From contig JBQTIY010000007.1 of assembly GCA_052387675.1 (NCBI GenBank), forward strand, positions 124,001-188,000: a stretch of DNA of 64,000 nt, written 5' to 3'. The notes beneath the pieces are model-generated. The model was not told where the DNA came from. It searched no databases and was given only the letters and a program-made list of their open reading frames with translations. A program made the translations under genes and the position numbers. Of this stretch, positions 1-8,911 are shown piece after piece. Within the stretch, counting starts at the first letter, position 1, and every line of letters begins with the position of its first letter. Origin of the DNA: JBQTIY01 sp052387675 (GTDB lineage Bacteria > Planctomycetota > B15-G4).

Positions 1-462
1 CAGGTGCAGTTCGACGCGCGGCACGATGAGCTGCACGAAGCTGAAGGGCACTGGCTTGCCAAACAGGTTGGCGCCGAGAATCGGCTGCGCCTGCAGCACG
101 AAGTGCTCGATGTGGTGCCAGAACTGAATCACCAAGGCGATCGTCCACCAGGTCCGGGCGCGGCCCTTGAAGCCGTCGCGCAGCATCCAGAGGAAGGCGA
201 GCATCACGAGCGCGTAGCCGTAGTGCATCAGCTCGGACTTGACGAGCCAGGGATACCAGAGCCCCAGCACGCCGCGCGCATCGGGCGGTGCCCAGCCCAT
301 GACGTAGATCTGGAAGGTCTGGGCCAGGTGCTCGGCCCAGTGGGCCAGCACGATAAAGAGGAAGACGTAGTTGGCCTTCTCGTGCCATTCGCGATTCAGC
401 TTCTGCATCAGCGTCGGCGTCGCGCCGCGCGGCAGAGAGGCTGTGTGGGCAGACGTGGTCAT
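1..462 (-). CDS. Histidine-rich multispanning membrane protein, partial
   Basis: The reading frame starts with ATG at 462 and runs off the left edge, so 154 codons are visible. GGAG lies about 8 bases upstream of the start. The translation begins MTTSAHTASLPRGATP and contains several hydrophobic segments. These are punctuated by conserved-looking His clusters: AHWAEH near residue 40, LMHYGYA near residue 75 and WHHIEHFVL near residue 115, then PRVELHL at the cut edge. Paired histidines inside membrane helices suggest a metal- or haem-binding integral membrane protein, but I do not recognise a characterised family. No partner gene is visible because the window ends here. Confidence 0.75.
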   Translation of the reverse strand, partial: MTTSAHTASLPRGATPTLMQKLNREWHEKANYVFLFIVLAHWAEHLAQTFQIYVMGWAPPDARGVLGLWYPWLVKSELMHYGYALVMLAFLWMLRDGFKGRARTWWTIALVIQFWHHIEHFVLQAQPILGANLFGKPVPFSFVQLIVPRVELHL

Positions 463-807
463 GCTGGAGACTCCGAAGAGAGTGTGCGGCGCCGCCTCGT
501 CCTGGCCGGGCGACGTGCCGCGGATTGTCGGCCAAAGCGGGCGGCAGGCTAGGTGCAAAGTGCCAAGCCCGCCACCCGCAGCGGTGGCTTTTCCTCAGGC
601 GAAACCATGATTCCTGCGCTTCGGGCGCGGCAGCCACCTGGAGTCGGGCGCTCTGCCGGGTGCAGCGCCCGGGCGCCCGTAAACAGTCAGGCGAGCCCAT
701 AAACATTTCCCACCCAAAACAAATCTGTCACGGCCACGCCACGACCCCCTGCCCCGCGCCGGCGACCGGGAGCGCTAGCATCGCCGCCAACCCTTTGGAG
801 GCCCCCC
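463..807. other. Intergenic region between divergent genes
   Basis: This 345-base gap separates a minus-strand membrane gene from a plus-strand lipoprotein gene, so it should hold two divergent promoters. I see no convincing -35/-10 pair. It contains a GC hairpin followed by TTTT (571-592) and a 15-mer, TAGGTGCAAAGTGCC at 550-564, that recurs at 63,170-63,184 upstream of selW. Confidence 0.5.
571..592 (+). terminator. Terminator-like hairpin
   Basis: GCCACC and GGTGGC form a stem around CGCAGC, followed by TTTT at 589-592. No plus-strand gene ends nearby, so its target is unknown. Confidence 0.3.
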
Positions 808-1035
808 ATGTCCAAGTCCCATCTGCGTTCCACTCTCGCTCTCAGCGCGCTCGCCCTCGCGCTCTCACTGCCGAGCTGCATCTTCGTCGCCGGCGAAGGC
901 TGGCAAGATGCCGACGAGCTCGGCCACGGCAAGCTCAGCAAGTACGAGAAGCTGGAGAAGCGCGTGGCCACGCTCGAGAAGCACACGCTGCATCAGTGCA
1001 CGGACGATTGCCCGCTCTGTAAGCCCGCGCCCTAA
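808..1035 (+). CDS. Small predicted lipoprotein with CxxxxCxxC tail
   Basis: This 75-residue protein starts at ATG 808 with GGAGG about 8 bases upstream. Residues 1-24 form a signal peptide ending in a lipobox, LPSC, with the lipidated Cys at 24. Downstream is a short charged stretch (KLSKYEKLEKRVATLEK) that reads as a coiled coil with hydrophobics every 3-4 residues. The tail has three cysteines, CTDDCPLC, before a Pro-rich end. It is most likely an outer-membrane-anchored small protein whose cysteines form a disulfide or bind metal. I know no named family for it. It stands alone, with a GC hairpin just after the stop. Confidence 0.75.
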   Translation: MSKSHLRSTLALSALALALSLPSCIFVAGEGWQDADELGHGKLSKYEKLEKRVATLEKHTLHQCTDDCPLCKPAP

Positions 1036-1041
1036 ACGCTC

Positions 1042-1077
1042 AGTGCGCCCGCGGATGGGCGCATAGTGCGCCCGCGG
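1042..1077 (+). repeat. Direct repeat and hairpin after lipoprotein gene
   Basis: AGTGCGCCCGCGG occurs at 1042-1054 and again at 1065-1077. Between them TGCGCCC (1044-1050) pairs with GGGCGCA (1057-1063). There is no U-run, so terminator function is doubtful. Confidence 0.4.
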
Positions 1078-1246
1078 CGGGGTCTCGGCGGTGCCGCTCA
1101 GACACCTCGCCGACTCGGCCGCTGCGGCCGAGAGGTCGGCTCGGAACTCGCGGCACACCGACCCCCGCCGCGTCGCACCCCGCTGCATTGGCGAAAGGCA
1201 GTTGGCGACCGAGGTGTGCCCAAGCGGCCGCGCAAAGGGGTCCGCG

Positions 1247-3436
1247 TCAGTCGTCGTACTTGAGCACGACAAACATCTGGCCGATAGCGAAGCCCTCCGA
1301 CGCGGACTGGAAGGCCAGCTTGGACAGGGGATGCGTCGTGTCGCTGCGCTTGCGCGTCCAGGTGCCCGAGTCGCGGAAGAGCACCGCGCCCTTGTCGCCG
1401 CCCACGCGCACGTTGGTTCCCGAGTTCAGCACCTCGACGTCGTATAGATGCTCTGTGACCTCGAAGCCAAACTCTTCGCCGGAGGTGGCCTCCTCCGGCA
1501 CCTTCACGAAGTTCCCGGTCGACCTCACGAAGACCGCGCCGTTCTGGCCCACCGCGATCGCCTCCGAGCCGTCGCCCCAAGTCTGGACGTCATACAGCGT
1601 CTCTCCCGAGCCACCTGTCGTTCCCACCTCGCGCCAGTTCACGCCGCCGTCTGTGGTCTTGTAGATCGTGAGATTGACGCCCACGACGTAGCCCACGCAC
1701 GGCGTCGCGAAGGACACGCCGTGCAGATCGTTCTCCGTTGGCGAGCTCAACGTGACCCAACTGACGCCATAGTCCTCGGACTTGAGGATGCGCCCGGTGT
1801 TGCCAACGGCATACGCCGTCTCGGGCTCGGTGCAAGCGCCCGTGCTCTCGCCGACAAAGATCACCGCGTTGAGATCGGGAGTATTCGTCGCACTCGCCTG
1901 GATCCAGTTCGTCCAAGGATCGCTCGGCGACGAGGCATTGTCGGTCCGCGCTCTGAAGCCCGCAGAGCCCACGACCACGCCGTGCAGGCCGTCGCTCGCG
2001 AACGCAATGCCATTACCCCAGGTGCCCTCGATAGGCTCCCAGCTTGTCTCGGCTGCGGACCAGGTCGCTCCGCCATCCTCCGTGTAGCGGGGGAGCCAGC
2101 CTTGGCCGATGATGCAGCCCGTCGTGCCGTCGAGGAAGGCCCCGTCGTTGATCCGCATCGGCGCCGTCGAGCCCACATCGGTGTAGCTGCCGGTGCCTAA
2201 GTTGCCCTCGGAGTCGTAGATGCCAATCCGGCCGAAAGAGCCAGCGAGACAGACCTTGGTGTTGCTGATCCGTGCGCCAGCGAAGAAGGGCGTCCGATTG
2301 CTGAGCGGATCGAGCGGGTCGTAAGCCGTGTCCTTCTGCACCCACTTGGGTACCTCAGAGGATGTGCAGTTCTCGATCGTCGTCGAGCACGTGCACGGGT
2401 CGAAGTTCACCGTCCCGTCCTCGTACTCCATCAGATAGCCGGCGTAGCCGCTCGCGATCTTGCGCTGAGGCGTGCTCGCGGCGTCCAGCATCTCCAGCAC
2501 GTAGAGCGTGGGGATTCCGCAGATGACCGCCGCCTTCTCAAGCTCATCCGTCTCGAACTGGTAGCAGCTGGACTGGCTCCAGGTGTTCTCGCCGCCGCCG
2601 CCCGTGGAGCGGAAGATGTAGCCAGTGTTCTCGCCCGCGCCGCCGGCCACCCAAATCGGTGAGCTGGCGTCGGTCGGATCGTCAAAGGCGAACGCCCAGA
2701 ACTCCAGGTTCTGTCCCCCGGCGGGGCAGTAGGTCGGGGCATCCGAGCGCACGTCGACCTCGGTCCAAGTGGCGCCGGCATCGTCGGTCAGGAAGATCCG
2801 GCCGTACTCCGAGGCCAGGATGCCTTTGTCGTAGGGATCAAAGCCGGTGCCCGAGTCCTCGAAGAAGTGGATCACATAGGCGTCCCAGGGATCTTCGCCC
2901 GGGTCGAACTGTGCGCTCACGTTGTCGGCCACGTTGGTCCACGCCAGGCCGCCGTTGACGGTTTTCGCTATGGCGCCGTCTTCGCCGACTGACCAGCCTA
3001 CTGTCTCGCTGATCATGAAGATGTCGTAGAGGACGGCTGGCACGTCGTTCGCGTCGAGCACGCGATTGCCGCCGGACTGGCCGTTCCAGTCTTCCCAAAC
3101 CCTGCCATCCTCTTCCGAAACCGAGCGCATCACTACGCCGCCATCGCCGACGCAGAAGATCTGGTCACCCGTGACCGCAAACATCCCACGCAGCGGCACG
3201 CGGATCGCTTCGTTTGTCTCCGCGTTCTCGATCTCTGCCTCCTCCCAGGCACCACCCCCGTTCTCCGTAAAGTGGATGCGCGAATCTCCCGCAACAAACC
3301 CGTCGGTGGCGTTGACGAACAACGCCCCCTCGTACTGGCCACCTTGCAGGTGCCGGAAGCGCGGAGTCTGCGCTGCTGCCCACGGGGAGACTGCGCCAAC
3401 GGCGCAGACGAGGAGCGCAATTCGAAAGACCTGCAT
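1247..3436 (-). CDS. Secreted YCF48/BNR-type beta-propeller protein
   Basis: The 729-residue product starts with a signal peptide, MQVFRIALLVCAVGAVSPWAAAQ, with predicted cleavage after AQ. ATG 3436 is preferred over ATG 3442 because GAGGGA sits 7 bases upstream of it. The rest is a series of repeats of the form 'T.DGG..W' with 'A.G..G.I..T.D.G.TW' (for example TVNGGLAWTNV, TDDAGATWTEV, TEDGGATWSAA, TTDGGVNWREV). This is typical of YCF48-like/BNR sialidase-fold propellers. Cysteines are scattered (CTCSTTIENC), consistent with an exported protein. Such proteins are usually surface or periplasmic scaffolds; no catalytic residues are apparent. It lies 24 bp after another secreted propeller gene on the same strand and may be co-transcribed with it. 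Confidence 0.8.
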   Translation of the reverse strand: MQVFRIALLVCAVGAVSPWAAAQTPRFRHLQGGQYEGALFVNATDGFVAGDSRIHFTENGGGAWEEAEIENAETNEAIRVPLRGMFAVTGDQIFCVGDGGVVMRSVSEEDGRVWEDWNGQSGGNRVLDANDVPAVLYDIFMISETVGWSVGEDGAIAKTVNGGLAWTNVADNVSAQFDPGEDPWDAYVIHFFEDSGTGFDPYDKGILASEYGRIFLTDDAGATWTEVDVRSDAPTYCPAGGQNLEFWAFAFDDPTDASSPIWVAGGAGENTGYIFRSTGGGGENTWSQSSCYQFETDELEKAAVICGIPTLYVLEMLDAASTPQRKIASGYAGYLMEYEDGTVNFDPCTCSTTIENCTSSEVPKWVQKDTAYDPLDPLSNRTPFFAGARISNTKVCLAGSFGRIGIYDSEGNLGTGSYTDVGSTAPMRINDGAFLDGTTGCIIGQGWLPRYTEDGGATWSAAETSWEPIEGTWGNGIAFASDGLHGVVVGSAGFRARTDNASSPSDPWTNWIQASATNTPDLNAVIFVGESTGACTEPETAYAVGNTGRILKSEDYGVSWVTLSSPTENDLHGVSFATPCVGYVVGVNLTIYKTTDGGVNWREVGTTGGSGETLYDVQTWGDGSEAIAVGQNGAVFVRSTGNFVKVPEEATSGEEFGFEVTEHLYDVEVLNSGTNVRVGGDKGAVLFRDSGTWTRKRSDTTHPLSKLAFQSASEGFAIGQMFVVLKYDD

Positions 3437-3460
3437 GGTCATTCCCTCAAGAGTGAGTGA

Positions 3461-6079
3461 CTATTGGGAGATCAATTCGAGTGCGTTGCTGGCGCTCCAG
3501 CCTGCGAAGGCGCCGGGATCCTGAATCCAGAACTGCACGTAGAGCGAGATGCCCGGCGGCGCACTGGGCCACGCGAAGGGCAGATCGAGCCCGCCGGTGG
3601 CCGTGGTCGCAAGCGGCAAGAGGACCGTCGGATTGGGCACCATCGTGCCGCCCTTGAACGGAATCTCGATCGCCGGGAGACCGGCAACGAGCATCGCCGT
3701 GGCAAGGGGCTTGGCTCCGCGCACCGAGAGCCGCGCTGGTGAACCGGGCGTCAAGTCGCCCTTGCCAGCGAGGTACGGGACTTCCGTCGAGCCGACGAGG
3801 CCACCGCCGAGGACGCGCCACGGGGCGACCATGAATCCGGAAAAGCTCACGGCCGCCAAGTCGCTGCTTCCGCCGTTGTAAGTCGAATCATACGCCCCCG
3901 GCGTCGTCGGCATCGTCGACGAACTCGAATTCAGGGCGGCGTAGACATGCCCCTGTGCATCCAGGCCGACTTGGGCAAGCAACTCCGAACCACCTCCGCC
4001 AAAGTACGTGGAGTACTCCAGCGTCTCGCCGAACACGTCGAGGCGCGTCAGAGTCATGTCGGAAGCAGGAAAGCCACCAGCGTAGGACGACTGATAGGCA
4101 TCATCCGTCACAGGATAGGTAGCTTGGTTTGAGTGCCCGCTCACGAACGCGCTGCCAGCCCCATCGACGACCACGCCAGTCTTGCTGCTGGGGGAGCTCG
4201 TGCAACAGGCGGTCAGATACGTTGACCAGACGAATCCCGTCGCCCGCGGAAGCAGCTTGGCAACATAGCCAGAACCTCCAGACACAGAGGTCGTGTCGAA
4301 TGCACCGGCGGTGAGAGGAAAGTCGGTGGACCCCGTCCATCCGGAGATGTAGACGGCGCCTGCCACGTCGATGGCGAGATCCTGGATGACGTCCGAGTTG
4401 TCGTCACCGCCGATGTACGTCGCCCAGTGCAACTGAGTACCCGACCCGTCGAGCTTCGCGACGTACGCGTCCGACGTGCCGTCGGTGCGCTCCTTGAGGA
4501 CACCCGGAGTCACCGGTAGCGGCTGATCTTCGCTGAAGACGCGGCCTGCGAAGTAGACAGACTCCGTCGCATCGATGGCGACACCCGAGACCGTACTGCA
4601 CCGAAAATAAGTCAGAAACAGTTGCTGCGTGCCATCGGCGGAGATGCGCGCGAGGTAGTGCTTGCCGACTTCGTGCACGGGGTCGAAGGCGCCAGGCGTT
4701 GCGACCGGCAGGCCACCGGTCAGGAAGGTATCGAAGGGCTCGGCTGTAACGAAGACGTCACCATTGGGATAGAGCCCGGAGTCCCGCGCGCTCTCGCTCG
4801 CGTCTCCCCCGTGATAGGTCGCCCAGAGGAGATCGCTTCCATCGGCTGACAGCCGCGCAATGAACACGTCGCTGTCGCCGGTCATGACCGGCTTCCAGAC
4901 CCCAGGCGTCGTCGGGAAGTTCGTTGAAAACGTTCTGCCGGTGAGGACGACAGAGTCAGCCTGGTCAAGATGGCCAGAGAAAAGCTCCTCAGCATCCGAG
5001 CCGCCGAGGTATGTGCTCCAGAGCAGCGTGCTGCCATCCGGCGAAAGCTTTCCGGCCCAACCATCCAGGCTTCCGGCGCCGGTCGGTTGGTAGGCGCCAG
5101 GAGTGGTTGGACCGCTGTAGGAGCGTGCCACGAGGAGGACCTCCCCGTTGGGCGAGACATCCATGTCTTCAAAGCTCTCGTTGCCGGAGCCGCCGACATA
5201 CGTGGCATAGGCCAGGCTCGGATCGATGACCAAAGCCGCAGTCGGATCGCGACCCGGCGCCTCGAAGCCGAAGCGAAGGAGGCTGGTCTGGCCGGCCTCC
5301 CCACCGATCTCGGCTCCGGCCAAGCGGAAGCGACTCGGCACTGACACTTGTGCGCCGGTGACTGGATCCACTTGCCACGAGGCCTCCAGTCGCTGCTCGA
5401 CGCGGCCGGCGGAGGTCTCCAGTGCGAGCACTGTGCCGTTCTCGATCTCGGCCGCCGTGGCGCCTTCGATTTCGAGCGTCAGCGCGCCGAGGTCGGCACC
5501 GGGCGCCGCGTGCACGTCGTAGGCGAACCACTCCGCGCCCGTGCGCACGACGAGGTCGATGCCCGGTGCGACGTCAAAGTAGACGACTTGGTCGAAGCCC
5601 GGCACGTGGCTCGTGCTGCCGCTCCCAAAGTGGAAGTGGTGCTGGGTTGGCCGCTGTCCCTCTCCCTCGATACTTTGTGGTGCAGGAAAACGGATGGTGA
5701 GCGGCGGCCCTGGCACGGCGATCTGGTGCGGCTCTAGACCGAGGCGTTCTTGTTCTTCGGTCAGTGGTGGTGCTGCCCGCGACAGCGGGTGGAGGACCAG
5801 CGCGTCGCGCAGCAGCACGGCCTCGATACCGCCCTTGCGCGCGAGAAAGCGCACGTCGGGATGCCACTGGCCGCGGTTCTCCACGAAGCCGTTGAGTGGT
5901 GAAATGGGAGCGGCAGGCCGAACCTGGATACCGGCTGGCTCGCTCTTAACTCTGGCCGGATCAGCCAGCCCCGCTTGTCCCCAAGCAGTCGCCGCAAGGA
6001 TCGACAGCATGACCAGCGCGCGCCATGGATCTCGCTGCGGCGACGGAGGCCCCCCCGCCTTCCCTTGCGGAGTACCCAT
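3461..6079 (-). CDS. Secreted SBBP-repeat beta-propeller protein with shared C-terminal domain
   Basis: I chose ATG 6079 (872 residues) because it places a signal-like segment (WRALVMLSILAATAWGQAG) near the N terminus. The open frame extends to 6217 through a poly-C tract. An N-terminal region of about 230 residues (ENRGQWHPDVRFLARKG) is followed by SBBP repeats with the signature 'ATYVGGSGNE', 'WSTYLGGSDAEE', 'WATYIGGDDNSD', alternating with 'FPTTPG' and 'LPVTPG' motifs. SBBP repeats form seven-bladed propellers in secreted proteins. The last ~120 residues form a separate domain containing IPFKGGTMVPNP, LLPLATTATGG, FAWPS and SNALEL. This domain recurs at the end of the FG-GAP protein at 57,915-60,494. 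It probably acts at the cell surface; no enzyme motif is seen. Confidence 0.8.
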   Translation of the reverse strand: MGTPQGKAGGPPSPQRDPWRALVMLSILAATAWGQAGLADPARVKSEPAGIQVRPAAPISPLNGFVENRGQWHPDVRFLARKGGIEAVLLRDALVLHPLSRAAPPLTEEQERLGLEPHQIAVPGPPLTIRFPAPQSIEGEGQRPTQHHFHFGSGSTSHVPGFDQVVYFDVAPGIDLVVRTGAEWFAYDVHAAPGADLGALTLEIEGATAAEIENGTVLALETSAGRVEQRLEASWQVDPVTGAQVSVPSRFRLAGAEIGGEAGQTSLLRFGFEAPGRDPTAALVIDPSLAYATYVGGSGNESFEDMDVSPNGEVLLVARSYSGPTTPGAYQPTGAGSLDGWAGKLSPDGSTLLWSTYLGGSDAEELFSGHLDQADSVVLTGRTFSTNFPTTPGVWKPVMTGDSDVFIARLSADGSDLLWATYHGGDASESARDSGLYPNGDVFVTAEPFDTFLTGGLPVATPGAFDPVHEVGKHYLARISADGTQQLFLTYFRCSTVSGVAIDATESVYFAGRVFSEDQPLPVTPGVLKERTDGTSDAYVAKLDGSGTQLHWATYIGGDDNSDVIQDLAIDVAGAVYISGWTGSTDFPLTAGAFDTTSVSGGSGYVAKLLPRATGFVWSTYLTACCTSSPSSKTGVVVDGAGSAFVSGHSNQATYPVTDDAYQSSYAGGFPASDMTLTRLDVFGETLEYSTYFGGGGSELLAQVGLDAQGHVYAALNSSSSTMPTTPGAYDSTYNGGSSDLAAVSFSGFMVAPWRVLGGGLVGSTEVPYLAGKGDLTPGSPARLSVRGAKPLATAMLVAGLPAIEIPFKGGTMVPNPTVLLPLATTATGGLDLPFAWPSAPPGISLYVQFWIQDPGAFAGWSASNALELISQ

Positions 6080-6492
6080 GACAGAGAGCCTACAGCAATC
6101 GGCTCTTGACCGCTCCCAGGAAGGCGTCATGGACGCCCCCCCCCCCCGAGTATCCTGACTTCGCCGTCGCCAGAGCGGCCCGGAACGCCAAAGCGCTCCC
6201 AGCACTACTGCGGTCAACCCCTCGCGTTGTCGCTGCCCTCGTCATCGAACGACTCCCGAAGTCGCAATGGCTACGCCCGCCACGTTTGGCGCAGGGAGGC
6301 AAGCCGTCACGAGGCCCAGGTGTACTCCCACTTCCTAAAACTCGGCAAGAGGGAAAGGGTGTCTGAAACGAAGTTATTAGCGCCTTCATGCGTGCCGGCG
6401 GGCTGCCCGACCAAGACAGAAGTCCCTGGCAGCCGCGGAGCGTCGCTCCGGGTCGCCGCAGAGCGGAGCCCGGGGCAGCCGCGCGGAGCGGC
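6080..6492. other. Intergenic region with poly-C tract
   Basis: This 413-base gap lies between the SBBP gene start and the end of the permease gene. It contains a C12 homopolymer (6136-6147). A GC-rich inverted repeat around 6439-6453 (CGGAGCG, then CGCTCCG) may end the efflux operon. I see no gene in it. Confidence 0.5.
6136..6147. repeat. C12 homopolymer upstream of SBBP gene
   Basis: Twelve consecutive C residues (poly-G on the coding strand) lie 57-68 bp upstream of the chosen start of the SBBP gene. They are in frame with a longer possible start at 6217. Confidence 0.85.
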
Positions 6493-7659
6493 TTACAGCG
6501 TGCGGAAGGCGTCCACGGGCTTGAGCAGCGCGGCGCGGAGCGCCGGCAGGACGCCGCCGATGAGGCCGAGCACGAAGGCCACACTGAAGGCGTTCAGCGC
6601 CAGTTCCGGCGTGAGCGTCACGGCGAAGGACACGTCGGTGAAGGTGTTGAAGTTGCTGAGTCCCGTCTCGATGCCGTCGAAGGGCAGCACGAGCATCAGA
6701 CCGAGCACGCCGCCGAGCAGGCCAATGAGCGCCGCCTCGAGCAAGAAGGCCATGAAGATCGAGATCCGCGAGTAGCCCGTGGCGAGGAGTACGCCGATCT
6801 CGTGCGTGCGCGCGGAGACCGAGGCCAGCATCGTGTTCATCGAGCCGAGCACGGCTGAGATGCCCATGATGACGGTGAGAAAGCCGGCCAGCCCTTGCAG
6901 CGCCAAGCCGGTGAAGCCCACCTGCTCCTTGAGGTACTCCCGCTCGGTGCGGACCGTGGTCGGCGTGCGCGGGTCGTGTTCGAGCGCCTCGGAGAGTGCG
7001 GCCACGTCTGTGCCGGGCTCCAGGCGCGCGATGACGCGCTGGAAGAAGGGCCGCTGCAGGGCTTCCATCATCCGCTCGACATCGCCCCAGACCTCGCCGC
7101 CTTCGGCGCCGCTGGACTCGAAGACGCCCACCACGCGAAAGGGCGCCATGTTGAGCACGAGCGTGTCGCCGACGGCGCAGTCACGCATGCGCTGCGTGAG
7201 CGGCCGGCCGACCACGATCTCGTCGGTTCCAAATTCCATCCAGCGGCCCTCGACGAGGCGCACGCTTTCGCCGCGCAGCGGAATCGACATCGGCTGGACC
7301 CCGCGCAAGGGCACGTTGGTCTTGCCGCCATCAACCTTCTCCATGTAGACCGCCAGAAAGGTTTCGGCGGCGGCCAACGGGCGGCCCTGTTCATCGCGCT
7401 GGATCTCGCTGCGCGACTTGATGATCTCGTCGACGTCGTTGCGCTGCAGCGCCGACTCACCCTCGGCGAGTGCGCCCGGCCGCAAGAAAATAGCCAGCTC
7501 GTCGCTGCCACGCGGCCGGTAGAGCTGCTCGAAGCCGGCCTTCAGCGAGAGCACGCCGGCGAAGACCGCGACGGTGAGCGCGATGCCGAAGGCCGTGAAG
7601 ATGGCTGCGGTGCGGCGCACGGCGAAGTTGCGCAGCGAGTAGGCCACGGGCAGTGCCAT
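6493..7659 (-). CDS. ABC transporter permease (FtsX/MacB type)
   Basis: The 388-residue protein has the FtsX/MacB layout. A first membrane helix lies near residues 17-40 (TAAIFTAFGIALTVAVFAGVL). It is followed by an extracytoplasmic domain of about 200 residues containing 'FLRPGA', then three helices at the C terminus (GFLTVIMGISAVLGSMNTM, FMAFLLEAALIGLLGGVLGL, and a segment near the end). The motif 'SARTHEIGVLLATGYSR' is the usual coupling-helix region that contacts the ATPase. ATG 7659 lies 2 bases after the stop of the upstream permease. The operon order, adaptor-RidA-ATPase-permease-permease, indicates a tripartite efflux or lipoprotein-translocation transporter; the substrate is unknown. 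Confidence 0.85.
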   Translation of the reverse strand: MALPVAYSLRNFAVRRTAAIFTAFGIALTVAVFAGVLSLKAGFEQLYRPRGSDELAIFLRPGALAEGESALQRNDVDEIIKSRSEIQRDEQGRPLAAAETFLAVYMEKVDGGKTNVPLRGVQPMSIPLRGESVRLVEGRWMEFGTDEIVVGRPLTQRMRDCAVGDTLVLNMAPFRVVGVFESSGAEGGEVWGDVERMMEALQRPFFQRVIARLEPGTDVAALSEALEHDPRTPTTVRTEREYLKEQVGFTGLALQGLAGFLTVIMGISAVLGSMNTMLASVSARTHEIGVLLATGYSRISIFMAFLLEAALIGLLGGVLGLMLVLPFDGIETGLSNFNTFTDVSFAVTLTPELALNAFSVAFVLGLIGGVLPALRAALLKPVDAFRTL

Positions 7660-7661
7660 CG

Positions 7662-8900
7662 TCAGCCCTCGCTCCGCAAGGCGTCGGTGGTGCGCAGCCG
7701 CGCGGCGATGAGCGCAGGCGCGATGCCGCCCACCAGCCCGACGACCACCGAGAGCGCCGTGGCCAGCACGAGCGTGCGCGGATCAATCACAAACGTGGCC
7801 AAGAAGGCGCCAAAGCCCGCGCGAATGAGGTCACTGCTGCCCCAGGCGACCAGAGCCCCGGCCACGCCTCCGGTCACCGAGAGCAAGAGCGATTCGCCCA
7901 GCATGAGCCGCACTAGCGCGCCGTTGCCGTAACCCAGCGCCTTGAGGATGCCAGTCTCGTGCGTGCGCTGGCGCCCGGACATAAGCATGGTGTTGATCAC
8001 CGAGAAGAGCACGGCGAAGGCCACCGCGCCGCCGATCCAGCTCACAAAGAAGGGCAGGTTGCCGAGCATCGAAACGAAGGTGGCCTGAAAGGCGGCCTCG
8101 GTCGTGGTGATCGTGACCTGCGGACCGTTGGCGAAGAGGCCGTCGATCTCGGCGATGACAGCGGCGGGATCGAAGCCCGGGTCGAGGTTCACCGCGTAGA
8201 CGCCCACTTCTTCCGGGCCGCCGGCCGAGCCGGCCTGCAGCGTCTCGTAGAGGTAGTCGTAGCGGAACCACATGGTGCTGTCGTCCATGTTGGCCTTGAG
8301 CGGCCGGTAGATGCCGACGACCACGAACTCCCAGGCGCTGCCGTTGCCCTTTTGGAAGATCGTTCCGATGAGGGGCACCGTGTCGCCGATCTTCCAGCCG
8401 AACTTGCGCGCCAGCCCCGAGCCGATCACGCAGGCGCGGCGCTCGGCGGCCATGTCGGCCAGCACTTCGCTGCGCACGCGCTCGCGCTGTTCGGCGCTGG
8501 CCCCGCGCTCGGGCAGTTCCGCGCCCTTGCTCGCCGAAAGCTCGACCTCCGGTGCGTACATCTCGAAGAAGATCTCGTGGTCGACGCCGAACTCGGCCAG
8601 GTAGTTCTCGGGCTTTTGGTAGTAGGCGCCGAAGTACTGGAACTTGGTGATGGACTGGACGCCCGGCACGGCCGCCACCTTGGCCTGATAGTCCAGCGGC
8701 AGCCCCACGAAGAGCGACACCGCCGACTGCACGATGACGCGGTTGCTGGCCGAGGAGGCCACGGCCGCGTCGAGCGTGGTCACGATGGAGACGAGCACGC
8801 AGATCAGGAACGTGGCCACAAACATTGAGGCCACGGTGAGGCCCGAGCGCAGCCAGTGCGTCGTCACGTGCCGAAAGGCCAGCCGCCAGGGAGTGGTCAT
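7662..8900 (-). CDS. ABC transporter permease (FtsX/MacB type)
   Basis: The 412-residue protein is the first of two permeases. An N-terminal helix (GLTVASMFVATFLICVLVSIV) is followed by a large extracytoplasmic MacB-like domain and three C-terminal helices. The coupling motif reads 'MSGRQRTHETGILKALGYGN', matching 'R..EIG.LKA.G' of the family. ATG 8900 lies 11 bases after the stop of the ATPase gene. Two different permease subunits suggest a heterodimeric membrane domain, as in LolCE-like exporters, rather than the MacB homodimer, where the ATPase is fused to the permease. It is probably inserted in the inner membrane and powered by the product at 8912-9634. Confidence 0.85.
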   Translation of the reverse strand: MTTPWRLAFRHVTTHWLRSGLTVASMFVATFLICVLVSIVTTLDAAVASSASNRVIVQSAVSLFVGLPLDYQAKVAAVPGVQSITKFQYFGAYYQKPENYLAEFGVDHEIFFEMYAPEVELSASKGAELPERGASAEQRERVRSEVLADMAAERRACVIGSGLARKFGWKIGDTVPLIGTIFQKGNGSAWEFVVVGIYRPLKANMDDSTMWFRYDYLYETLQAGSAGGPEEVGVYAVNLDPGFDPAAVIAEIDGLFANGPQVTITTTEAAFQATFVSMLGNLPFFVSWIGGAVAFAVLFSVINTMLMSGRQRTHETGILKALGYGNGALVRLMLGESLLLSVTGGVAGALVAWGSSDLIRAGFGAFLATFVIDPRTLVLATALSVVVGLVGGIAPALIAARLRTTDALRSEG

Positions 8901-8911
8901 GGGCGGACCGC

